Shown: positions 21,000 to 30,429, counted from the first letter of the stretch. The stretch is 64,000 nucleotides of DNA from Bryobacterales bacterium (GCA_028819255.1 JAPPMB010000078.1:173586-237585), one strand, 5' to 3'. Numbers and translations are program-made. The notes: a model not told the origin generated them from the sequence alone.

Positions 21000-21231
21000 G
21001 TGCATGTAGACTTTTCGTATTGTATCTGGATCTGGGTTGCGGTGGCAGTGTATGACCTAGTGGCGATCGTGCGCAAGGAACTCGGCATCGAGCCGTTACC
21101 GTACTGCATGATGCAGACCAACGTCCATCATGCCGTTCGAACAAGTCTCGCTCCATGAGTCACTTACGGGATCATGGCTGCCACTCCCTCCGGATCCGAC
21201 GGGGCGGCAGATGCTGCTGTTCGAGACCTGA
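21000..21231 (+). pseudogene. IS4-family transposase C-terminal remnant, frameshifted
   Basis: IWIWVAVAVYDLVAIVRKELGIE in one frame, continuing as IMPFEQVSLHESLTGSWLPLPPDPTGRQMLLFET* in another frame, resembling the C-terminus of IS4-type DDE transposases. Confidence 0.72.
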
Positions 21232-21396
21232 CGGGAGCCTGCGGCGCTCGGCGCTGCTGGCGGATTCCGGGATGTGGCCAAGGACATCCGGGCCCGGCAA
21301 CGAGTCTGCTCACGCAACGGCTGCAGGGGCGAAACCGCAAGTCGAGCATTGGAATCCTACACTTTTTCAGGCGCGAATTGCCTTGGGTTGAAAAAC

Positions 21397-21483
21397 GAAG
21401 TCGTTGAATACAAAGGACTTACCAAACAAAGCTACAGAGAAGAATACGACCAGGCTCTTGAGTCCTTTGTATTCCACGACTTC
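21397..21483. repeat. 24-bp inverted repeat (2 mismatches, 39-nt spacer) just inside the right end of the IS element
   Basis: GAAGTCGTTGAATACAAAGGACTT (21397-21420) pairs with GAGTCCTTTGTATTCCACGACTTC (21460-21483). Confidence 0.85.
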
Positions 21484-22001
21484 TAACGCGACACCAGTGA
21501 GTACGCACATCCTGGGGATCTGCGGCATGGCAGGGAGCCGGCCAGAGGCTGCTGCGGCGGCGTTGCCGAGAGACAGCGGGGCGAACTCGCGAGCGAGGGG
21601 AGCGACAGTCTGCCACGCGAGAGAAGGGAGGCCAACGCGTGGCAATCCGCGGGCGAAGCGGTCGGCGGGAGGTGCGGCAACCGAGTGTGCGGAATGAAGC
21701 GTGCCGTGCCGCCGGTTCGTATTCGGATGACGCCGCTCGGGAATCCGTCGGCGACTGACGGGTTCGTGCGCCAGCCCGCATCTGGCGTCTGCCCCGGCCC
21801 CGAACCACTGGCGAGGCCCTCGGCACCGCTCCGGGATGTGCCATTCGCGTCCGACCCCGCCCGGCTGGCTTTCCCTCAGCCTCTCCTCAAAGGCCCCGAA
21901 CGCCCAGCGGCCTGCTTGCATGGCGGACACCTCGTTTCTTTCACGCGATTTTACATCTTGATTCGCGCGAGAACGCGAAACCGCGAGACTCGAGGGTTGA
22001 A

Positions 22002-22034
22002 CACGCAAACAAACGTGCCACAATTGTTTGCGTG
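22002..22034. promoter_or_regulatory. Perfect 11-bp inverted repeat, candidate operator upstream of the TonB receptor at 22173
   Basis: CACGCAAACAA (22002-22012) - 11 nt - TTGTTTGCGTG (22024-22034); about 140 bp upstream of the start codon. Confidence 0.55.
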
Positions 22035-22172
22035 CGGTTCTTGGCGCATTCGCGGTGGCCGGTCCGGTTCCTGTCAGGTTGCGCATGCATGCTCGGGGGT
22101 GCCATACTTTGGCCGCGGATTGATTTTTCTACTGTTCGACTTGGAATACTCAACAGGAAATAGGAGGTCTTG

Positions 22173-25100
22173 ATGAACTCACCAAGGTTCGTTCTCGTTA
22201 CCGCCGTACTCTTTCTGGCGGTGGCCGGCGTCTTGAGCGCCCAGGAGGTGGCGACAGTGCAAGGGGAGGTGGTCGATGATTCCGGCCTCGTCATCCCCGG
22301 CGCGGCGGTCACTGCAACCAATATCGTCACTGGAGCCGAGGAGAGAGCTTCGACGGATTCCAATGGCGCCTACCAGCTGACCCTCGATCCGGGAACGTAC
22401 ACGATCTCGGCCGAGAGTCCGGGATTCGAGATCGGCATCGCCGACGGCGTCGAACTGGCTGCCGGACAATCCTTGGAGCAGTCCTTTCGCCTTCAGCTGT
22501 CGGTCGTCACCGAGACCATCGTGGTCATCGGGAGCCGTGCCGCGCCGCGGTCGGTGACCGAGTCGACGGTGCCCGTGGACGTCATCAACACCAGGGATCT
22601 GGCGAGGCAGGGAAGCAGGGACCTAGTCAGCCAGATGCGGACGGTCGTTCCCTCGTTCAACATCAACACGCAGCCGATCAGCGACGCGGCGACAGTTGTT
22701 CGTCCGGCAAACTTGCGGAATCTGGCCCCCGACCACACCTTGGTCCTGGTCAACGGCAAGCGACGCCACCGGGCGGCAGTCATCGCCTGGCTGGGAAACG
22801 GGATTGCCGACGGCTCGCAGGGGCCCGACATCTCCGTCATACCGTCGATCGCAATCCGCCAGGTCGAGGTTCTGCGGGACGGCGCGGCGGCCCAGTACGG
22901 CTCGGACGCCATCGCCGGAGTCATGAACTTCCAGCTGAAGGACGACCCCTCGGGAGGCAGTTTCGAAATCCAGACCGGGGCCTTCCGAGACGCCAACGTG
23001 GGGGACACGTCCTCGTGCGGTTCCGGCGTGATCGGCGACATCAAGCACTCGTGCAACGGCATCGGCGGACATGGGCGGACATTCTCCGTGGCCGGCAATG
23101 TCGGGCTGCCTCTGGGGCCGGACGGATTCTTCAACATCAGCATGGAGTACGGCACCGCCGAGCCGACCAACCGAGTCGTCCAGCGACAGGACGCGCTGAA
23201 CATCATCGGTGCGGGCAACACGAACATCCGCAACCCGGCGCAGGTCTGGGGGTCCCCGAGAGTCAATCATGACATGAAGCTGTTCGCGAACTTCGGCGTT
23301 CCCATCACCGACAGCCTGCAGTTCTACGGTCACGCCAACTACCTCACTCGCAAGGTGACGGGCGGCTTCTACTTCAGGAACCCTCACACGCGTGGAGGCG
23401 TCTTCCGCGGCCCTAGGCTGGAAGACGGTACGCCGACATTGCTCGTTGGCGACCGCGTATGGGCCCAGGAAGCTCCCGAGAGCCGCAACCCACCTCCGGG
23501 CCGGGAGCGCGGCGCCGGCGGCTGCCCTTACATTCCGATCGTCAATCACGTTCCGGATGCGGGCGCACTTGCCGCAGTCGAGGCCGATCCGAACTGCTTC
23601 ACACTCTACAGCCGCTTTCCCGGAGGATTCACGCCGCAGTTCGGCGGGGATTTGATCGACTACTCGATCGTGGGAGGCCTGCGCGGGTTCGCCCAGAACG
23701 GCTTCGCCTGGGACGCGAGCGTCAGCCGCGGCACCAGCGAGATCGACCAGTTCATCTTCGACACGGTCAATGCGTCCCTCGGCTTCGACACGCCGACATC
23801 GTTCCGGCCCGGCATCTACCGTCAGGACGAGACCAATCTGAACTTCGACGTTTCGTACCCTGTGAGCGATATCGTGCATGTCGCCGCTGGCGCGGAGTGG
23901 CGAAGGGAGGAGTTCACGATCGGCGCTGGGGACCCCTCCTCGTGGGAGATCGGGCCCTATGCAGCACAGGGCTTCAGTTCTGGTTCCAACGGATTCAACG
24001 GGTATCGCGCCGACACGACGGCGGGGTCCTGGGGCCGCAGCAACATTGCCGCCTACGGGGATGTCGAATTCTCCCAGGCGGGGCGCTGGACGCTCGGCAC
24101 GGCTCTGCGCTTCGAGAATTTCGACGATTTCGGGAGCACGCTGAACGGCAAGGTCTCGGGACGCGCCAAGGTGGCGGGCGCGCTGGCGGTGCGCGGCGCG
24201 GTCAGCACCGGCTTCCGTGCGCCTACGCCCGGACAGCAGAACGCGTTCAACGTGACAACGGCGTTCATCGGTGGGCAGCTGACCAACCAGGGCGTTGTCC
24301 CCGCGACATCGGCCGTCGCCATGGCTCGCGGAGGCGGCCAGCTGCAGCCGGAAAGATCGTTCAACATGAGCGGCGGTGCAGTGGTGGAGAAGGGGAACTT
24401 CACCTTCACGGCTGATTTCTTCCGCGTCAACATCGATGACCGACTCGCTGTGTCGCAGGAAGTCCGCCTGAGCGAATCCGAGATCGAAACATTGCTGGCG
24501 GAAGGAATTCCGGAGGCGCGGAACTTCCCGGTGTTTCGATTCTTCCTCAACGACTTCTCGACACTGACACAGGGCGTCGACCTGATCTCCACCTATGTGG
24601 CAGGGCGGACCACCGTCAGCGCAGTCTTCAACTTCACGGACACGGAGGTGCATAACCTCGACACGTCCGTTATCGACCGATTCCGCATCACGACGCTGGA
24701 ACAGGGGTTGCCCCGCACACGCTGGAACTTCACTGTCACACATGATGCCCGGCGCTGGAATCTCATGGGCCGACTCAACTACTTCGGCCAGTTCTGGGAC
24801 AGCGAGGACGGCCGTAACTCAGTCGGCCTTTCGGGTGGGCCGAGTGAGGCATGGATGTATCCCCACTACGGAGGCAAAGCTCTGGTGGACCTGGAGCTCG
24901 GCATACCGCTGGGCTCGAATGTGAATGTGGCGGTCGGCGGGGAGAACATATTCAATGTCTACCCCGACGTGAACGACTTTGCCGCTCTGACGGTCGGCAA
25001 CCTCTACGGCCAGTTCTCTCCCTTCGGCTTCAACGGGGCGAACTTCTACGTGCGGCTCAACTACAGCTGGGGCGGGAACCGTCCGTCGACGCGGAGATCA

Positions 25101-25583
25101 TCCGCGGATCCACGGTCCTCCCAGTCCGAGCCGCTGCTGGCGCGCCGCGAAGCCGCCGACCAGATCGCGGAGCTCGAGACGCTGCACGACGAGCTGATCG
25201 GCCACCTGAAGGCGGCCCAGAACGTCGAGACCGATGCGTGGCTGAGCCGCCGGGCCGGTCAGAAGGTCGCAGAGGCGCAGATGGCCAAGGAGCGAGACCT
25301 GTCGATGCTGCGCGGAGCCCTTGCCAGAAGGGGTCTCGCCGACGACGTGGAGCCGCTGCGGCAGAGCGCCGAACTGAAACAGCATCACGTCAGGAACCAG
25401 ATCGCCGCGGCAACCGGGAAGACGGCCCCCCCCGCCGACCATGCATCGGCTCCCGGCACGACCCTGTCTTCGGCCCGCACGTTTCCCCGAAGGCCCTCCT
25501 TCGCGGGCCGGCACGGACGTCTCATGGGCTGGGACAGGGGGTGGGACAGCGCCTTCCGCTCCCCGTCGGGACTGACATTCTAG
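22173..25583 (+). CDS. TonB-dependent receptor with carboxypeptidase-regulatory domain and plug, plus C-terminal extension beyond the predicted barrel
   Basis: SD AGGAGGT before ATG 22173; QGEVVDDSGLVIPGAAVTATN; plug VEVLRDGAAAQYGSDAIAGVMNFQLK; barrel-like terminal strand ANFYVRLNYSW, then about 165 extra residues. Confidence 0.93.
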   Translation: MNSPRFVLVTAVLFLAVAGVLSAQEVATVQGEVVDDSGLVIPGAAVTATNIVTGAEERASTDSNGAYQLTLDPGTYTISAESPGFEIGIADGVELAAGQSLEQSFRLQLSVVTETIVVIGSRAAPRSVTESTVPVDVINTRDLARQGSRDLVSQMRTVVPSFNINTQPISDAATVVRPANLRNLAPDHTLVLVNGKRRHRAAVIAWLGNGIADGSQGPDISVIPSIAIRQVEVLRDGAAAQYGSDAIAGVMNFQLKDDPSGGSFEIQTGAFRDANVGDTSSCGSGVIGDIKHSCNGIGGHGRTFSVAGNVGLPLGPDGFFNISMEYGTAEPTNRVVQRQDALNIIGAGNTNIRNPAQVWGSPRVNHDMKLFANFGVPITDSLQFYGHANYLTRKVTGGFYFRNPHTRGGVFRGPRLEDGTPTLLVGDRVWAQEAPESRNPPPGRERGAGGCPYIPIVNHVPDAGALAAVEADPNCFTLYSRFPGGFTPQFGGDLIDYSIVGGLRGFAQNGFAWDASVSRGTSEIDQFIFDTVNASLGFDTPTSFRPGIYRQDETNLNFDVSYPVSDIVHVAAGAEWRREEFTIGAGDPSSWEIGPYAAQGFSSGSNGFNGYRADTTAGSWGRSNIAAYGDVEFSQAGRWTLGTALRFENFDDFGSTLNGKVSGRAKVAGALAVRGAVSTGFRAPTPGQQNAFNVTTAFIGGQLTNQGVVPATSAVAMARGGGQLQPERSFNMSGGAVVEKGNFTFTADFFRVNIDDRLAVSQEVRLSESEIETLLAEGIPEARNFPVFRFFLNDFSTLTQGVDLISTYVAGRTTVSAVFNFTDTEVHNLDTSVIDRFRITTLEQGLPRTRWNFTVTHDARRWNLMGRLNYFGQFWDSEDGRNSVGLSGGPSEAWMYPHYGGKALVDLELGIPLGSNVNVAVGGENIFNVYPDVNDFAALTVGNLYGQFSPFGFNGANFYVRLNYSWGGNRPSTRRSSADPRSSQSEPLLARREAADQIAELETLHDELIGHLKAAQNVETDAWLSRRAGQKVAEAQMAKERDLSMLRGALARRGLADDVEPLRQSAELKQHHVRNQIAAATGKTAPPADHASAPGTTLSSARTFPRRPSFAGRHGRLMGWDRGWDSAFRSPSGLTF

Positions 25584-25603
25584 CGTCGGTCCTCGATCAC
25601 CCG

Positions 25604-25637
25604 ACCCGCCCGGCAACGGCTCCGCCGCCGGGCGGGT
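25604..25637 (+). terminator. Candidate GC-rich transcription terminator hairpin after the TonB receptor
   Basis: ACCCGCCCGGC - 12 nt - GCCGGGCGGGT, perfect 11-bp stem 21 nt after the stop codon; no long U tract. Confidence 0.5.
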
Positions 25638-25929
25638 TCCCTCCGATCCGGAGTGCGCGCGCCGCGGCCGGAGTCCCCACGGCTCCACCTCGCACAGTCG
25701 TTTGACCGGGCCGTCCGGAATCCGGAACACGCCACTCCCGGTGCGCGGCTGCCGTCCCTGAGCGGTGTGCGTGACCGCTGAGTAGCCAGGGGCTCAAGCT
25801 GGGAAGCCGAAGAGAATGGGCCGCTTGGCGGACTGCATTTGAGGGTGCCGTTGCAGAGACGCAGGCCTCCCGGGTTGCCCGTTGCCAAGCCGTTCAGTCC
25901 CTTGTGCGCTGCGCGGATTGGCGGACTGG

Positions 25930-26247
25930 AGTGGCCATTGGATCCGATCCCGTCACGCAGCTTCGCCAGCCTTCACAAGGCGGCCTGGCTGGTGAGAGTT
26001 CGTGGAAGCGAACCCGCAACACACGTCGCCGCAGTGCATTCGGTTCCGCTCCCGGAACCATCCGGGCAGGTCGGAGGCCTACCGCTTCAACTTCTGCCGG
26101 TTGGTCACCGACAGGGACGTCAACGCCGCGATCAGCATCCTGGCGGCCGGGTTTCTCGCCGCCGGAGCGCAAACGTGGGCCGTATGCGCCGTGCGTAGTT
26201 CCGGAACCGTATGCCAGAGCAGCCCGATTCGGCACTCTCGCATATAA
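25930..26247 (+). pseudogene. TnpB/OrfB (IS200/IS605 family) C-terminal remnant, frameshifted, degraded zinc finger
   Basis: SRSFASLHKAAW in one frame, then FVEANPQHTSPQCIRFRSRN...YRFNFCRLVTDRDVNAAISILAAG in another, matching the TnpB pattern V.P..TSQ.C..CG ... F.C..C....D.DVNAA.NIL.AG with the second Cys of each pair lost. Confidence 0.72.
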
Positions 26248-26251
26248 GCTC

Positions 26252-29200
26252 CTAGAATTCGTAGCGCAGGCCGAACTGCAGGACCCGCGGCGGGACCAGC
26301 ACCTCCGAGTAGTTGCCGAAGCTTCCCGGAAACGTGAACGAAAGAGTCTCCCAGGCATTGGCATTGAACCGCACACTGTTGGTCACATTGAACCCCTCCA
26401 CCCGGAACTGCAGGCTGTGTCCTTCGGACGGCATCTGGAAGCGCTTTCCAAGGGCCAGATCGATCCCGAACATTCCATGACCCCGCAGATTGTTCCGCGG
26501 GCCGATCCCTCCGACCACGACCTGGCGGAAGGAGTCCCTAGCGGAACCCGGGTCGCTGAAAACGTTCGGGCCGGTCCCGCCTCCGATCAGGCGTGCGCCC
26601 TTCGAGTTGGTCTGCTGCGGTATCGGGGCAACGGGCTCAGCGAAGTGCTGGTAGCAATAGCACGTCGGCCAGGCGAGGCCGTTCAGCACGCTGAGGGGCA
26701 TTCCTGAGGTATAGCGAAAGAGACCGCTCAGCTGCCAGCCGCCGAGGATCGCATTTCCGGCTGGGCCCAGGTCGGACAGGTACGGCTTGCCTCTGCCGAA
26801 CGGCAGCTCAGCCACCCAGTTTGCGTTCGCCTGGTGGCGCATGTCGAAGTCGGACCACGATTTCTGCGCCTCCCGGTCCCACGAATTGATGACGCTGAAG
26901 GCGGACCAGTAGGTGTCGCTCGGAATCTGCCCGAACCTCTCGCCCTGGCTGCGCCTCGCAGCGACCGACACCAGATCCGTGGACTCCGAGTTCGTGTAGT
27001 TGAGGTCGAACTGGAAGCCCCTGGAGAAGGTCTTGCGCAACGAGAGCTGCAGCGAGTGGAACGTGGAGGTTCCGTAGGAGCGCAAGGCGTCGAATCCCCA
27101 GAACTGCGGGTTCATGAACGCCCCTTGCCCCAGATCGCTGCAGAAGGGACTGCAGGCGAAATCGATGTAGTACATCGCCGTTCCAGTGTCCGGACTGTTC
27201 GCACGGATGACGTCGTACACGCTCTGTGTCGCCGTTCTCCTGGCGGTTGCGGCACCCGAATAGAGGTTCTCGAAGAAGCTGACCGGCTGAACGGATGGCA
27301 CCGACCAGCCGCCACGGACCATCAGCTCGAGCTCCTGAAGCGCGTCAAGCAAATATTGGCCGGACGCCGGATCCTTGAAGTTGACGTATTGCGCAACTGC
27401 CGTGTCGTTGACGAGTAGTCGGCGGCCCAGCCTCCCGACGTACGCTGCCTCCAGAACGAACCCGCCGCCCAGTTCGCGGGCCACCGAAACCGTTGGATTG
27501 ATGCTGTAGGGCGGGAGCACGCTCGAGTCGACGCCTTGGCTCCATGCCAGCCCGAACGGGTTGGGCGTGCCCGGCCCGCCGGGAGGCGGCGGAAGCAACC
27601 CAGCGGCAGGCACGGTCCCGGGCCCTGCGAAGCGTGGCGAGTTCGCGACCGTAAAGGATTGGTTCGTCACTCTGCTGCTGAGTCCGAACGCATTCCGGTC
27701 GAGCATCTGGATCATGCCCATCCCGAAGATGTTGTAGAAGAGTCCCGCACCGGCGCGGATGGATGTCTTGCCCGGACCGCCGAAAAGCTTGCCCAGGAAT
27801 CCGTCCCGGGCCTGCGGCGAGTACGCGATTGCCAATCGCGGCGAGAAATTCTTTCCGTGCGTCGCCCAGAGCGGCCCTCCGTCAGGTCCGTCGGCGCGCA
27901 CGAACCCGAGCGGGCCCGCGTCGCGAGTCGGCCTTCCGCTCGCTGCCAGGTCCAGCCGGCGTGCGATGTACTCGTTGATCGAGGGCGTGATGCTGACCTG
28001 AAGCCCGTTGACTTCCCTCACAGGGGGCATCAGGGACCATCGGAGGCCGGCGGTGATGGTCAGTCCCGGCTTGGCCCGCCATGTGTCCTGGAAGTAGATC
28101 TCGAGCTCTTCCATTCCGAACGTCCGCGCGACAGGCTCCCCGAGCCCGAGCGGGTTGCCGTCCAGGTCGTAGTTGTAGTTGGCGTCGTAGAAGTTGATGA
28201 GGCCGAGCATCGTAGCCATCGTTTCCCGGTAGACGCCGGGATTCTCCGGAGCGACCGCCAACACGGGGTCGAACGTCGAGGGGCCGTCGGTCAGCGCCCA
28301 GGCGGCCTGCTTGGCGAAATGATAGCTGCCCGCGTAGTTCAATCGCCGGTTCCGGATCGAGCGGAAGATCCCACCGAGCTGAAAGGTGTGCGCCCCGCGC
28401 GTCACCGAGACGTCCTCCGAAACGGTCTGGGTCGGCAAGTACGTTTCGAGAGGAGTGGTCGTGCCGCTAATGTTGTCGATCAGGCTGTCGCCGAGGGTCA
28501 CCCGCGAGTCCGTCTGCGCTCCGGAAAGATCGACGTTCTGGGCAGTGAATCCGTATCGGAAGTTGCTGACGACACTTGTCCCGAGCAGACCCGTATATCC
28601 GAATGCCAGCCCCCAGCTGTTGTCGTTGGTTTCCCTGTTCGGCACCTCGCCGGGAAACTGCGGCAGTCCGCCGATACGGTCGTTCTGGTAGTTGGCTCGC
28701 ACGAACATCCGGTGGGCACCGTTCTCGTCCGCATTCCAGTCGGCCTTTGAAATGAACGTGTTCCAGGTAAGTGGCGTTGATGCCGTGAACCGGTACCCGG
28801 ATGTGTTGAGGCCGTCGCCCACCGTCGTGTCGTTCGGCTCGGGAAACGAACGAAAGTATTCGAGAGCCGCCGGGCTCGGGCCAATCTTCTGTGGGTCGAT
28901 CTGCGAGCGAATGAATGCCGGATCGAGTTCCTGTGTCGAGCCGTCAACTCCGCGGTAGCGGAGGAATCCCTGGCGCATCTGCTGCGACGGAACGGTACGC
29001 ACGACCGATCCCTCACTGGCGTCGCGGCGGCCCTCGTAGTTCACGAAGTAGAACGCCCGGTTCTGCTTCACGGGCCCGCCCGCTGACGCTCCGAACACGT
29101 TCCGGATGAGCTTGGCGCGATCCACTCCGGACCTGTTGCTGAAGAAGTCGTTGGCTGCCGTGGCGGTGTTTCGATGAAACTCGTACAGTGATCCGTGGAG

Positions 29201-29968
29201 TTCGTTGGTGCCGCTCTTCGTCACCAGCGAGACCTGCGCCCCGGCGGAGCGACCCTGGTCCGCGTTCGCGGTGGTCGTCACGACCCGGAACTCCTGGATC
29301 GAGTCCAGCGTGTTGCGCAGGACGCTCGTGAACGGCATCCGGCCGTTCTGGTCGTTCACGTCGACTCCGTCGAGTGTCACGTTTGATTGGTCGCTTTGCG
29401 CGCCATTCACGCTGCCGTTCCGGATGTCGCCCGCCTTTCTCGAATCCAGTGGGTCTGCGCTGAGGAACGTGACACCGGCCTGAAGAGACAGCAGGCCGGC
29501 CGGGTTGCGGGCATTCAGCGGAAGCTGCCTGATGGGCTTCGTGCCGAAAGCGTTTCCCACCGTTGCGTCGGTCGCATTGACCTGGGCTCCTGCCGCGGAG
29601 ACCTGGACGGTCTCGGCAACGGCCGCAACCTGCCCGAGCACGATGTCCCTAGTGACGCTGGTGTTCACGAGGAGCACTACGTCGGTCGTCATGACGGACT
29701 CGAATCCGGCCATCGTCGCGACGACCGTGTACGTTCCGGGCGGAAGCTGTGCGAACGCGTAGCGGCCGCCGCCGTCGGAAACCGCTGACCGCTGTAGGCC
29801 GTTCTCGTCATTCATCACGTCGATTTCCGCGCCCGGAACGACCGCTCCAGTCGCGTCGCTGATCACGCCGTTCAAGCTGGCCGCCTGACCGTACAAGGCC
29901 GGTACGGCGATGACCCCAAGGACGGCGGAAAACGCCACTCTGGCAATGAGCAATTGGACTTTCATCAT
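26252..29968 (-). CDS. Oar-like TonB-dependent receptor with carboxypeptidase-regulatory domain
   Basis: Signal peptide; LNGVISDATGAVVPGAEIDVMNDENG; LPLNARNPAGLLSLQAGV; TKSGTNELHGSLYEFHRNTATAANDFFSNRSG; terminal VLQFGLRYEF. Confidence 0.95.
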   Translation of the reverse strand: MMKVQLLIARVAFSAVLGVIAVPALYGQAASLNGVISDATGAVVPGAEIDVMNDENGLQRSAVSDGGGRYAFAQLPPGTYTVVATMAGFESVMTTDVVLLVNTSVTRDIVLGQVAAVAETVQVSAAGAQVNATDATVGNAFGTKPIRQLPLNARNPAGLLSLQAGVTFLSADPLDSRKAGDIRNGSVNGAQSDQSNVTLDGVDVNDQNGRMPFTSVLRNTLDSIQEFRVVTTTANADQGRSAGAQVSLVTKSGTNELHGSLYEFHRNTATAANDFFSNRSGVDRAKLIRNVFGASAGGPVKQNRAFYFVNYEGRRDASEGSVVRTVPSQQMRQGFLRYRGVDGSTQELDPAFIRSQIDPQKIGPSPAALEYFRSFPEPNDTTVGDGLNTSGYRFTASTPLTWNTFISKADWNADENGAHRMFVRANYQNDRIGGLPQFPGEVPNRETNDNSWGLAFGYTGLLGTSVVSNFRYGFTAQNVDLSGAQTDSRVTLGDSLIDNISGTTTPLETYLPTQTVSEDVSVTRGAHTFQLGGIFRSIRNRRLNYAGSYHFAKQAAWALTDGPSTFDPVLAVAPENPGVYRETMATMLGLINFYDANYNYDLDGNPLGLGEPVARTFGMEELEIYFQDTWRAKPGLTITAGLRWSLMPPVREVNGLQVSITPSINEYIARRLDLAASGRPTRDAGPLGFVRADGPDGGPLWATHGKNFSPRLAIAYSPQARDGFLGKLFGGPGKTSIRAGAGLFYNIFGMGMIQMLDRNAFGLSSRVTNQSFTVANSPRFAGPGTVPAAGLLPPPPGGPGTPNPFGLAWSQGVDSSVLPPYSINPTVSVARELGGGFVLEAAYVGRLGRRLLVNDTAVAQYVNFKDPASGQYLLDALQELELMVRGGWSVPSVQPVSFFENLYSGAATARRTATQSVYDVIRANSPDTGTAMYYIDFACSPFCSDLGQGAFMNPQFWGFDALRSYGTSTFHSLQLSLRKTFSRGFQFDLNYTNSESTDLVSVAARRSQGERFGQIPSDTYWSAFSVINSWDREAQKSWSDFDMRHQANANWVAELPFGRGKPYLSDLGPAGNAILGGWQLSGLFRYTSGMPLSVLNGLAWPTCYCYQHFAEPVAPIPQQTNSKGARLIGGGTGPNVFSDPGSARDSFRQVVVGGIGPRNNLRGHGMFGIDLALGKRFQMPSEGHSLQFRVEGFNVTNSVRFNANAWETLSFTFPGSFGNYSEVLVPPRVLQFGLRYEF

Positions 29969-30396
29969 GTACTCCTCTTAAATCCACGAAGCTGATCTGA
30001 ACTCTGGCAGTCTACGGACTTCATTCCGTTTCGACGTGATTAGACTACCAATCCCGGCAATCCGCAGCAACATCCAAGAATGGGAGGCTCGTTGGAGGTC
30101 GATGAAATCGCTGGGCCTTCTTGAGTGCCGGCGGGTGCCCGGCGCGGGGCGACCAGGATGGCCGGGGCAGGGGATTCGGGGGGCCCGGACAGCCGACCGG
30201 CGGCCGCGACGCGGTCCGGAGATCGGTCCGAATCGCCCGAGAACGGCGGATGGCGATCCAGCGTGCAGAACCAGGCCGCTGCGAAGTCATTCCGTGTTGA
30301 CCATCCCATTGCTTCCCTCCCTTGACACATGGATCCTGACGCGGCAGCAGTCCCAGTCGTAACTCGCTCAATCTAAAGACGATATCCCGCTGTCAA

Positions 30397-30429
30397 CTTC
30401 TTCTGCGGTAAACTACCGCTTGGAAGAAG
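30397..30429. other. Two-part hairpin in the 5' region of the CPA2 antiporter gene
   Basis: CTTCTTC-T-GCGGTA-AAC-TACCGC-TTG-GAAGAAG; stems of 7 bp and 6 bp around a 3-nt loop. Confidence 0.45.

Larger units (their letters stand above)
20869..21499 (+). mobile_element. Internally deleted IS4-like insertion element with terminal inverted repeats and 9-bp target-site duplication
   Basis: Left TIR CACTAGTGTCGCGTT (20869-20883) and right TIR AACGCGACACCAGTG (21485-21499), 14/15 complementary; flanked by identical AGTACGCAC at 20860-20868 and 21500-21508; contains an IS4-like transposase C-terminal remnant. Confidence 0.82.

Noticed and set aside
22623-24743. 706-aa minus-strand ORF
   Set aside because: Antisense to the TonB receptor at 22173-25583.
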